Shown piece after piece: positions 27,998 through 35,713 of a stretch of 64,000 bases of DNA. The stretch spans positions 558,001 to 622,000 of the forward strand of contig NZ_CP132942.1 in NCBI RefSeq assembly GCF_040359615.1, written 5' to 3'. This DNA comes from Tunturibacter psychrotolerans. GTDB taxonomy: Bacteria > Acidobacteriota > Terriglobia > Terriglobales > Acidobacteriaceae. The notes beneath the pieces are model-generated. The model searched no databases. It saw only the letters and a program-made list of their open reading frames with translations, and was not told the origin of the DNA. The translations under genes were made by a program, and so were the position numbers. Numbering within the stretch: position 1 is the first letter of the stretch; the number at the start of each line of letters is the position of its first letter.

Positions 27998-28915
27998 TTA
28001 CGAAACCGTTGCTGGCTGCAACCTTCCCAACATTCCAGCCGGTTCCGCCACTTCATCATACCCGTGAGCCAGCTCCCACGCCGACCGGTCACGCATAAGT
28101 CGTTGCACAAGAGCAGTATGCATCGCATGTCCCGCCCTCTCGGCCACCACCCATCCCTGAATCCTGCGCCCCGCTAACGCCAGATCCCCAATCAAATCCA
28201 GCACTTTATGCCGAACAAACTCATCGTCGAACCGAAGTGGCCCATTTTCAACACCTTGCCGCGAAAGAATAATAGCGCTCTCGTCCGAAACCCCACGAAT
28301 CAGCCCCATATCCCGCAACATCGCCTCATCCTCTTTAAACCCGAAAGTCCGCGCGGGAGCAATTAATTTAACGTAATCCCCAGTCGCCAGATCACCCTTA
28401 AACGTCTCATATCCAATGGGTTGCGGAAAGTCGATCGTGTACTGAATGCGGTACCCGGTCCCCGGATAGACCCCGATAAACTTCGATCCCTCCCGAACCT
28501 CAACCTCTTTTAAAATCTTTAGATACTCCCGCTTTCGCCTCTGCTGTTTAAGTCCCACAGAATGAAAGGCTTGCACATAAGGCAAAGCACTCCCATCCAG
28601 AATGGGGACCTCAAGATTATCCACCTCGACGATCACGTTATCCACGCCAAAGCCGATAAGAGCAGAAAGCAAATGTTCTGTAGTTGAAATCAGAACGCTT
28701 TGCCGCATAAGGCTCGTCGCGTAGCTCACCTTAGCGACATTCCGTCCGATCGCGGCAATCTCGAAGTTATCTAAGTCTGTGCGACGAAAGACGATACCAG
28801 ATCCAGCCGGTGCCGGGATCAACCGCATGAGCACAGGCGCCCCGCTATGCAAGCCAACGCCACTGAACTCTATCTCCGAACGGATTGTCTGCTCAAAATG
28901 AGCTTCCAAAGCCAC
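27998..28915 (-). CDS. lpxC: UDP-3-O-acyl-N-acetylglucosamine deacetylase
   Basis: Zinc deacetylase for the committed step of lipid A synthesis. In 305 aa the family sites are clear: QTIRSEIEFSGVGLHSG at the N-terminus, STTEHLLSALIGFGVDN (first zinc His), the FDDEFVRHKVLDLIGDLALAG motif (second His and the zinc Asp) and ERAGHAMHTALVQRL (general-acid His). The GTG start has GGAGG 9 nt upstream. Its presence indicates a lipopolysaccharide outer membrane. It lies 96 bp before folK on the same strand. Confidence 0.97.
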   Translation of the reverse strand: MALEAHFEQTIRSEIEFSGVGLHSGAPVLMRLIPAPAGSGIVFRRTDLDNFEIAAIGRNVAKVSYATSLMRQSVLISTTEHLLSALIGFGVDNVIVEVDNLEVPILDGSALPYVQAFHSVGLKQQRRKREYLKILKEVEVREGSKFIGVYPGTGYRIQYTIDFPQPIGYETFKGDLATGDYVKLIAPARTFGFKEDEAMLRDMGLIRGVSDESAIILSRQGVENGPLRFDDEFVRHKVLDLIGDLALAGRRIQGWVVAERAGHAMHTALVQRLMRDRSAWELAHGYDEVAEPAGMLGRLQPATVS

Positions 28916-29054
28916 GAAACGGCGCCTCCGACAAAACCACTTCCGAGATTACAACCGAAAACAATACGAGCGATGTGGCAAATAAGCCACATAACCACCT
29001 TCGAAATGACTACTTTTTTCCTCAGGAAACTCGCAAACTAACACCTTTGATTGC

Positions 29055-29060
29055 TATAAC
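29055..29060 (+). promoter_or_regulatory. -10-like box TATAAC, leaderless start
   Basis: TATAAC ends 8 nt before the ATG of the M20 peptidase gene, with no ribosome site in between. Lies in the 153-bp divergent region between lpxC and the peptidase gene. Confidence 0.4.
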
Positions 29061-29068
29061 ATCCGTCC

Positions 29069-30205
29069 ATGGATGCCGCTGCGATCCTCAACGCCGTGGA
29101 AAAGAAAAAAGGGTGGCTACAAGACACTCTCCGAGAACTTGTCCAGCAGGAGTCTCCAAGTGAAGACCGGCAGGCAGTTAACGCAGCCGTAGGCTTGGTC
29201 GAACATTGGGCCGGAAACATGGGAGGACGAGCCAGACGCCATAGGCAGCGCCAATTCGGCGACGTTTTGGAGCTTCGTTTCGGTCCCGCGCGCTCCCTTC
29301 AAGAGCCCGTTCTGCTCCTCGGCCATCTCGATACCGTCTGGCCACTAGGGACCATCCAAAAGATGCCATGGCGTAAGGCTGAGGGACGATTGTGGGGACC
29401 CGGCGTGCTGGACATGAAAGCCGGCGTAATAATGGCTCTGACTGCCATTCAAACCTTGCATCAGCTGAAGTTAGCGCGCCCAGTAATTCTTCTTCTGAAC
29501 AGCGACGAAGAGGTGGGGAGCACCATTTCTCGTCCTGTCACGGAGAAGTTAGCTCAAGTGTCTTCCGCGGTTCTGGTTCTCGAACCCGCCCAGGGACTCG
29601 CCTACAAGACCGCGCGCAAGGGAGTAGGCCAATACAATGTGCAGGTTACAGGCATTGGCGCACATAGCGGAGTCGACTTCGAACGCGGCCATTCTGCCGT
29701 GCTGGAACTGGCAAAACTCATCCAAACCATCTCCGGATTCACCAATCTCGAGCGAAAACTGACGGTAAATTGTGGTGTCATCGCTGGTGGAACACGGTCC
29801 AATGTAGTCCCTTCACACGCCTCCACTGAGGTTGACGTCCGCATCGCCAAAACCAGCGACGCCGCCTACGTCGACAAACTCTTCCGCAGCCTCAAAGTCT
29901 CCGACCCTCACTGCAAACTCACCATTACCGGCGGCATCAACCGCCCCCCCATGGAACGCAAACCCGGCACAGTCGCCCTCTTCAAAAAGGCGCGGTCGCT
30001 CGCAGCAGAACTCGGCTTCGCGCTCGAAGAAGCCTCAACCGGCGGCGGCTCGGACGGCAACTTCACCGCCGCCCTCGGCGTGCCCACGCTCGACGGCATG
30101 GGCGCAGTAGGAGACGGAGCCCACGCCGCGCACGAATCAATCATCATCGAACATCTCGTCCCGCGAACAGCTCTGTTAGCAGCGATGATCGCCAGCATCG
30201 AATGA
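29069..30205 (+). CDS. M20 family metallopeptidase (carboxypeptidase G2-like)
   Basis: A 378-aa di-zinc exopeptidase. Ligands and catalytic acids: His in LLGHLDTVWPLG (about residue 86), bridging Asp in GPGVLDMKAGV, the Glu-Glu pair in LLNSDEEVGS, and a C-terminal His in VGDGAHAAHES; the dimerisation domain starts at GIGAHSGVDFERGHSAV. The closest type is glutamate carboxypeptidase (CPG2), which can cleave C-terminal glutamate from folates, though many relatives have other substrates. Codon use changes near 29830: the first two thirds are mixed, the last third strongly C-ending. GTG/TTG alternatives are not needed. Confidence 0.9.
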   Translation: MDAAAILNAVEKKKGWLQDTLRELVQQESPSEDRQAVNAAVGLVEHWAGNMGGRARRHRQRQFGDVLELRFGPARSLQEPVLLLGHLDTVWPLGTIQKMPWRKAEGRLWGPGVLDMKAGVIMALTAIQTLHQLKLARPVILLLNSDEEVGSTISRPVTEKLAQVSSAVLVLEPAQGLAYKTARKGVGQYNVQVTGIGAHSGVDFERGHSAVLELAKLIQTISGFTNLERKLTVNCGVIAGGTRSNVVPSHASTEVDVRIAKTSDAAYVDKLFRSLKVSDPHCKLTITGGINRPPMERKPGTVALFKKARSLAAELGFALEEASTGGGSDGNFTAALGVPTLDGMGAVGDGAHAAHESIIIEHLVPRTALLAAMIASIE

Positions 30206-30214
30206 ACCGACCGT

Positions 30215-30820
30215 CTAAACCTTCTCCACGACAGGCCCACTCTCCGCCTCAGCGTGCGCCAGCGCCGCAATCGTGCGAGCAATCGGCAGACCGACCACGT
30301 TGAAGTAGCAACCCTCGATCCGCGGGATCCAACGCGCAGCATAGCCCTGGATCGCATACGCCCCGGCCTTATCAAGCGGCTCGCCACTGACGATGTATCG
30401 CGAGATCTCAACGTCGGTGATCACATTAAAGGTCACCTGCGTGATATCGAGATCCCGAACCGTCCTCTTCGCAGAGATCGCTGCAATCCCCGTCAGCACA
30501 GCGTGAGTGCGTCCACTCAGCATCTCCAGCATGCGACGCGCATCAGCGCTATCGACGGGCTTGCCCAGAATGTTGCCTTCAACGACGACGCAGGTATCTG
30601 CACCCAGAACAACCAGCGGGTCATCAGCCGAATCTGAGGACCGATGAGCGTTCCAGACCGCCTGAGCCTTCTCTTCAGCCAGCCGCTGGACGTAAGCAGC
30701 GGCGGCTTCATTCGGCAGAAGGTCTTCGTTAAGATTTGCAGCCTCTGCGGTGAACCTGAGACCGGCCTGCGTGAGAAGTTCGTGGCGACGTGGCGAAGCG
30801 GAGGCAAGAATAAGCATCAC
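30215..30820 (-). CDS. maf: Maf-like nucleoside triphosphate pyrophosphatase
   Basis: House-cleaning pyrophosphatase for non-canonical or modified nucleotides (dTTP/UTP type by length). The 201-aa protein starts LILASASPRRHELLTQAGL (the SxSPRR loop), has DPLVVLGADTCVVVEG with the catalytic Asp, ARRMLEMLSGRTHAVLTGIA, and ends with the GYAARWIPRIEGCYFNVVGLP block. All expected motifs are present. It is convergent with the M20 gene, 9 bp apart. Confidence 0.95.
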   Translation of the reverse strand: MMLILASASPRRHELLTQAGLRFTAEAANLNEDLLPNEAAAAYVQRLAEEKAQAVWNAHRSSDSADDPLVVLGADTCVVVEGNILGKPVDSADARRMLEMLSGRTHAVLTGIAAISAKRTVRDLDITQVTFNVITDVEISRYIVSGEPLDKAGAYAIQGYAARWIPRIEGCYFNVVGLPIARTIAALAHAEAESGPVVEKV

Positions 30821-30878
30821 CTTCTGAGACTATCGGCACAGCCGCCCATCCGCAAAGTCTCCCAGCCCGAAGCAGGAA

Positions 30879-31784
30879 CTAACTCTCAACCGTCTCCACC
30901 GTAACCCGCGCCTGCATCGTGTGCGTAGCGCCCGGAGCAAGCGTGATCGTATCCTTCGCAGCATTGACCGTTTCAATCGCCACAAACTCATGCCACTCCG
31001 TCGGATCCATATCAGCTAATTTCGCCGCTCCATCTTCCCACGGATTCCATACGACCGTTGTCGTCGATCCGGTCTTCGCGACGTTGATGTGGCGCTTGCC
31101 CGCATGATCCTTCAGCACGCAGGTCGCAGTCGTGTCCAGATACACGCGATCGGTCGGCCCTGCCACTGTGATGTCACCTTGCTGCAGCTTCTTATTGAAG
31201 TTGTCGACCTTGTCGAGATAGCTCACGCCGTCAAGGCCGGAGATGGCAATCTCATGAATATCCGTCACCGCATAATAGGTATGTAGCGCTTCCTCAAACA
31301 CGAGTGGCGCACCAGCATCGTTGGCCACCGTAAGCTGCATCGTCAGAGTGCGCCCGATGGTCAACTGATAGGCCAGGCGGAACTGATCGAATCCCAGACT
31401 GCGGCTAAGCTCGTTAGGCCCCAGCGTAAGCGTAAGGTGCAGATCATCGCCGGCGAGCGCGGCAAAAACAAGCGTCCAATCCTGAATCCTCGCGAAGCCA
31501 TGCGACGGCCCTGTCTTTCCGTCGTGGCGGTTCGCAAACCACGGAAATGCAATCGGCACTCCACCACGAATTGCCTTCCCTGGCACCAGTTCGGTCTTGC
31601 GGCTGGTAAAGATCACAGGCTGGTGTCCAGCGGGCTGCCACGCTGCCAGGTGAGCGCCTTGCAGATACACGGTTGCGGTCGCATGCGGAGTCGTAATGTC
31701 CGCGTGAATGAGCCCGCTCGGCGTCGCGTGAAATACAAGAACACCCGGCAGACCAAAGTGTTCGTTCAGTTGATTGATATCCAT
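30879..31784 (-). CDS. D-hexose-6-phosphate mutarotase / aldose 1-epimerase-like
   Basis: About 301 aa of the galactose-mutarotase fold in the YeaD subfamily. Visible marks: ATVYLQGAHLAAWQPAGHQPVIFTS, GGVPIAFPWFANRHDGKTGPSHGFAR (catalytic His region), EEALHTYYAVTDIHEIAISGLDG, and near the end TVVWNPWEDGAAKLADMDPTEW with the catalytic Glu in HEFVAIETVNA. It interconverts alpha and beta anomers of glucose-6-phosphate. I place the start at the ATG at 31784, with AAGGA about 5 nt upstream; an ATG 15 bp earlier is also open. Confidence 0.92.
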   Translation of the reverse strand: MDINQLNEHFGLPGVLVFHATPSGLIHADITTPHATATVYLQGAHLAAWQPAGHQPVIFTSRKTELVPGKAIRGGVPIAFPWFANRHDGKTGPSHGFARIQDWTLVFAALAGDDLHLTLTLGPNELSRSLGFDQFRLAYQLTIGRTLTMQLTVANDAGAPLVFEEALHTYYAVTDIHEIAISGLDGVSYLDKVDNFNKKLQQGDITVAGPTDRVYLDTTATCVLKDHAGKRHINVAKTGSTTTVVWNPWEDGAAKLADMDPTEWHEFVAIETVNAAKDTITLAPGATHTMQARVTVETVES

Positions 31785-31844
31785 ATGTTCCTTTTCCATG
31801 CACCTGGTTTACAGCAGCCGTAAAAACAACCCGTCAACAACAAC

Positions 31845-32639
31845 TTAGATCTGCGAGTAAGCCGTTGGGCTCAAAACTAAGTTCGAAATGTTACTCACGA
31901 TCTCTTCGAAGTTGTAGCGCGGTGAACTTCTAAGTTTGATCCATTCAGGATCCGCCCGAAACTTATCCCACTTCGCATTCAGGTCGGTCAAATCGGCAAA
32001 GCTTAGCATGTACGTCAGGTTCGGCATGCGCGGGCCGATCAGCGTGTCGCTGTAAAAAACCTGACTAAATCCTGCACGCTGGAAGATATCAAACTCGCCG
32101 TGGTGAAACATCTCAACCTTGCGAACGTGGTCCTGGCTACTCGGGCTCTCGTAGGTGCGCAATTGAAAGATTCTCTTGCCATGCTCAGCCGTCGCAGCTG
32201 GCGGAGTCAGTTTAGGCCATCCTTCAAAAGCAATATGAAGTGAACTATCGATCCGTTGAAATGCGGGCGCGGTTGCCGGCGCATCCCAGAAGGGTTCTGC
32301 AGCTTTCATGAACTGCTCATCGTGAACAAGCTGCAACTCAGCCGAGATAAGCGTCTCGAGCTTTGAGCACGGCAACAAAAGATAAAGAGTTGGCGTCTCG
32401 GGTCCTATGTCCAGATGAAAAGCGCCAACCGGCGCAATTCCCATCCGATTCAACGCAGGAATCAATGCGTCCGATATGTAACTCTCAGTGAGCTTAATCT
32501 GCGGCCCAGTCTGCAGGTGATACTTGCGAATCTCATAATATTCGCGTGATTTTCCAGAGGAGGTCTGCGCGGACGACTGATTTGCGAGCGCGAAAGCGGA
32601 AGTTGCAAGAGTAGCGGTCAAAAAATCACGTCTTTCCAT
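31845..32639 (-). CDS. NIPSNAP family protein with Tat signal
   Basis: A 264-aa protein beginning MERRDFLTATLATSAFALANQSSAQ, a twin-arginine signal. The mature part has two ferredoxin-like NIPSNAP repeats: YYEIRKYHLQTGPQIKLTESY and, after residue 170, RIFQLRTYESPSSQDHVRKVEMFHHGEFDIF. Both contain the EIRxY/QLRTYE opening. Enzymatic role is unknown; the fold is shared with antibiotic-biosynthesis monooxygenases. I chose the ATG at 32639 (GGGAGA upstream) over 32690. Confidence 0.87.
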   Translation of the reverse strand: MERRDFLTATLATSAFALANQSSAQTSSGKSREYYEIRKYHLQTGPQIKLTESYISDALIPALNRMGIAPVGAFHLDIGPETPTLYLLLPCSKLETLISAELQLVHDEQFMKAAEPFWDAPATAPAFQRIDSSLHIAFEGWPKLTPPAATAEHGKRIFQLRTYESPSSQDHVRKVEMFHHGEFDIFQRAGFSQVFYSDTLIGPRMPNLTYMLSFADLTDLNAKWDKFRADPEWIKLRSSPRYNFEEIVSNISNLVLSPTAYSQI

Positions 32640-32723
32640 CAAGTCTCCCGGTAAGCAGCTAATCCTTCCAGACGCCGAGCCAAACTTCAAATAAAGAATA
32701 CAGGCCAGAATACTAAGTACTCA

Positions 32724-33827
32724 TTATCTCTCCAGGGAACTCCGCTGAGGCGGACTCTTCATCAGCTCAAGGAAAAGCTTGTTGAATCGCGGCAAATCAA
32801 GGTCCGTCTGTACGTGTACGGCCTGTAAATCGAGTCGAGGCTTGTCGTCTTCAGTCCACGTGAGTGTGTCTCCATAAAACGGGCCGCGAGTCAGATCGAC
32901 ATCGACATACAGTTTCTCCTCTTTTGTGATAATCCCGGGATCGAGCCACGCAGCTGCTGCAAGTTCATCCCATAAGTAATAGAACTCGCCCGTGTAATCT
33001 GCGAGATACTTCGCGGCAGGGTTAGGGGAGCTGGCGATATCATCAAGCATCGCCTTCGTAAAATCCGTTTTTATCGAGATGTCCACCGTAGTCAGGTCGA
33101 TGCGCGGCCAATGCGCTCGCAGCGTAATATGCGCAGCCTCAGGATCGAACCAGAAGTTAAACTCGTGGCGCGGATCGTTGACGAACTCAGGATCCCTCGT
33201 CTGCGGACTCAAACTGCCTCCCATAATCACGATGCCCTGCGTCAGTTCGGCGAAGTGCGGGTCGATCGAGATCGCAAGCGCAATGTTCGTCAGCGGACCG
33301 GCCGCGTAGATCGTGACCTGATGCGGATGCGCATGCACCTGACGAATAAGAAAGTGCGCTGCATCTTCGGCCAACGGCTTTATCGTGGGCTCACCTTCTT
33401 TCAGCTTAGGCAGTACGTAAGGGTCATGGTAAGGCTGGGCACTCGTCTTCGCTGCCAGATCTCCCCACGCTCCGTACCAGGGGAGGGTGCCGTTCAACTG
33501 CCGCTGAATCTTCGTCTCCTCGTCCGTCCGTACCAAAGGAAAGATCGCTCCCGGAACCACCGGAACATCCGTGCGATGGATCAGTTCGAGCATGCGCAGC
33601 GTGTGCTGCACCTCCTCTGGCTCCCACGCGTTTCCGCTCACCATCGTGATGCCAAGCACCTCCGCCTTCGGAGATTGCAGCAGCACCATCATCGCCATCT
33701 GATTGGAGCCACCTGGACCGGAGCCATCCTGATCGATCAAGACCATGCGCCTGCCCTCGGCGCTTCCGAACTGTGAGATCAAGCCGCCAAAGAGCACGAC
33801 GAAGAACAGAGAAAGTTTTCGAGTCAT
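32724..33827 (-). CDS. Exported nucleoside hydrolase-like protein with altered metal motif
   Basis: About 367 aa with signal peptide TRKLSLFFVVLFGGLISQFGSA. The fold is recognisable from EVLGITMVSGNAWEPEEVQHTLRMLELI, VTIYAAGPLTNIALAISIDPHF, the IVIMGG strand, EFNFWFDPEAAH, and WDELAAAAWLDPG (C-terminal metal Asp). The N-terminal Ca-binding DxDxxxDD motif of classical enzymes is replaced by IDQDGSGPGGSNQMAMM, so two Asp are lost. It may still act on nucleosides or related N-glycosides, or on another substrate. A TAATCT box lies 9 nt before the ATG at 33827. Confidence 0.82.
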   Translation of the reverse strand: MTRKLSLFFVVLFGGLISQFGSAEGRRMVLIDQDGSGPGGSNQMAMMVLLQSPKAEVLGITMVSGNAWEPEEVQHTLRMLELIHRTDVPVVPGAIFPLVRTDEETKIQRQLNGTLPWYGAWGDLAAKTSAQPYHDPYVLPKLKEGEPTIKPLAEDAAHFLIRQVHAHPHQVTIYAAGPLTNIALAISIDPHFAELTQGIVIMGGSLSPQTRDPEFVNDPRHEFNFWFDPEAAHITLRAHWPRIDLTTVDISIKTDFTKAMLDDIASSPNPAAKYLADYTGEFYYLWDELAAAAWLDPGIITKEEKLYVDVDLTRGPFYGDTLTWTEDDKPRLDLQAVHVQTDLDLPRFNKLFLELMKSPPQRSSLER

Positions 33828-33911
33828 GGTCAGCACAGATTACCAGCCCATACGAGGCTCGACGGCAAAACAATAGGCTCTCCTCGCATCTGCCATTATC
33901 TTTAAAGCAAC

Positions 33912-34511
33912 ATGCGCCGACCCCAGCTCTACCTGCTGCTTCCACTGGCTCTTCTATTCTCGGCATCCAGCTCTTCCTCCGCCATCGAGGTCAAGGTCTC
34001 TGCGCAAGCGCTGGAACGCACCTTGCGGGCCCAACTCTTCAATGGCCCACAAGGCCGCTACTACATTCGCGGAGACGCCACCTCTCCCTGTTATGTCTAC
34101 GCAGAATCGCCCCACGTCACCTTCATGCAGGATCGCATCGTCGTCCACGTTCACGCGAAATCGAAGCTAGGCACATCCGTTCACGGCACCTGCCTCGGCG
34201 TCTCGCTCACCACCGACACCGACGTATCGCTCATCCCCGAAGCTGAAGAGGAGAGCATTGGATTTCGCGACGCACGAATCGAGCGACTCAGCGAATCCCG
34301 CGAACTGAACTTCGTCCTCGCGCCCTTTCTGAGCCACAAGGTTCCCGCTCAAATGAAGGTCAACGCAGCCGTATTAATGCGTCAGCTCCTCAGCCGCTCC
34401 ACCGAAACCACCGGCTACGCTCTCTCGCTCGACTCGCTGAAGCTGCACTCCCTCCTCGTCGAAGGAGAATCTCTGGTCATGGACGCCGACGCCAACCTGA
34501 AAGTCAACTAA
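33912..34511 (+). CDS. Exported protein of unknown function
   Basis: A 199-aa protein with signal peptide MRRPQLYLLLPLALLFSASSSSSA. The mature part is a predicted beta/alpha layer: IEVKVSAQALERTLRAQLFNG, a central VTFMQDRIVVHVHAKSKLGTSVHGTCLG, and MKVNAAVLMRQLLSRSTETTG. This resembles lipid- or hydrophobe-binding tubular (BPI/SMP, DUF1439-like) proteins, but I cannot assign a family. Two Cys (CYVY and HGTCLG) could form a disulfide. No Shine-Dalgarno; a TATCTT box ends 9 nt before the ATG. It ends 12 bp from the convergent next gene. Confidence 0.65.
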   Translation: MRRPQLYLLLPLALLFSASSSSSAIEVKVSAQALERTLRAQLFNGPQGRYYIRGDATSPCYVYAESPHVTFMQDRIVVHVHAKSKLGTSVHGTCLGVSLTTDTDVSLIPEAEEESIGFRDARIERLSESRELNFVLAPFLSHKVPAQMKVNAAVLMRQLLSRSTETTGYALSLDSLKLHSLLVEGESLVMDADANLKVN

Positions 34512-34523
34512 CTTCGATGACCA

Positions 34524-35558
34524 CTATTTCTGTGGAGCCAGCGGAGCAGGTGTCATCGCAGGAGCTGGCAATGGCCGCCGCACCTCTTCCGCTCCAGCGG
34601 GAGACGGAGCACCATTCAGCGTCGTCGGCTCTCCCGGTATCACCTCGACAGCAGCATCCTTCGGCGCCTTGAACCGTCCATCCGTCAGATAAGCCACCAC
34701 AAATCCAGCCGCCACCTCAGGATTCAAGATCGCCAGCGGCACAACATACTTCTTCGACTTCACCACCGCCTCCAGCACGCCGTCGATTGGATGACTTCGC
34801 TTAATACTTCCCGGAACCTGCGGGATCATGAACGTCGAAAACTTCAAATCAGGATGCTGATCGGCATACTTCGTCAGCGATCGCGCCACTTGTTTCGGCG
34901 TCGTAATTCCCAGGTCGGAAAAGAAATTCCGATGCACGCTGTGCGGATAATAAACATCCAGCAACGTCCGCGAGAAATCGGCGCAGTTATGAAACAGCAG
35001 ATTGAAATGCCCAACATTCCGGTTGTCGTTGAACTGATCCATGAACTGCTCATCTTCCTCTGCGGTTGTCTGAATCTGAAAGCCGTAGATCCTGCGGTCG
35101 TACGACGCCCCCACAAGCTGAGTCCATTCGCCTCCCGGAGCTTCGCCTGCCTTCTTACCCTTTTCAACATCGGGCGCAAGCGCAAGCAGATGGTCTCGCC
35201 TGTATTGATCGCGTAAGCTCACTTCAAGCGCGGCGTCCGCGGCCTTCGGCACATCCTCCACCCGCTCCACCGCATAAAGATACGGCACCAACGGAATAGC
35301 CAGCCAATCGTAGCCATCGATCTTGTGATAGCGGCTGATCACCGCACCGGGCTCGCCTGCTCGACAGGGCCGCAGCAAAGTCGGCGACTCCGCGCAAATG
35401 TGATTCAGATAAATTGCCGCGTGGCCAGTTGGATTGAACGCCCCAAACTCACCGTAGGGCTCTTCCATCAGCAGCGCCGCATCTGCTCGAGCCCGAACTC
35501 CTCCCATCGCCAACGCCGAAATTACAAGCGCCGTCACACAGGCGCGTATCTTTCCCAT
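34524..35558 (-). CDS. Exported protein with NlpC/P60- or LRAT-like permuted cysteine motif
   Basis: A 344-aa protein with signal peptide MGKIRACVTALVISALAMGGVRARA. Two motifs suggest a papain-like permuted peptidase/acyltransferase fold: PTGHAAIYLNHIC (His box, residues ~40-52) and about 150 residues later HFNLLFHNCADFSRTLLDVYYP (Asn-Cys nucleophile box), as in DUF4105/LRAT-like groups. The C-terminal ~60 residues are Pro/Ala-rich. The call is structural analogy. The ATG at 35558 follows GAGGGG; a longer start at 35606 would add 16 residues before the signal peptide. Confidence 0.62.
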   Translation of the reverse strand: MGKIRACVTALVISALAMGGVRARADAALLMEEPYGEFGAFNPTGHAAIYLNHICAESPTLLRPCRAGEPGAVISRYHKIDGYDWLAIPLVPYLYAVERVEDVPKAADAALEVSLRDQYRRDHLLALAPDVEKGKKAGEAPGGEWTQLVGASYDRRIYGFQIQTTAEEDEQFMDQFNDNRNVGHFNLLFHNCADFSRTLLDVYYPHSVHRNFFSDLGITTPKQVARSLTKYADQHPDLKFSTFMIPQVPGSIKRSHPIDGVLEAVVKSKKYVVPLAILNPEVAAGFVVAYLTDGRFKAPKDAAVEVIPGEPTTLNGAPSPAGAEEVRRPLPAPAMTPAPLAPQK

Positions 35559-35713
35559 CCCAAACCCCTCTGCACCAAATCTCTCTACGCCCGATGTAAG
35601 CGACAAAGCTCATCGACCCAAACACCTATTTTCGCAGGAGGTTATGCCCCTTTTCACACAGGTCCTAAATAAGGATTAGAGGTTGAAAAGGGGCTGCAGA
35701 GTTGTAGCGTCAG

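Noticed and set aside
27895..28015. CACCAC-rich stretch as a CRISPR array
   Set aside because: Units are short, irregular and without uniform spacers; no cas genes.
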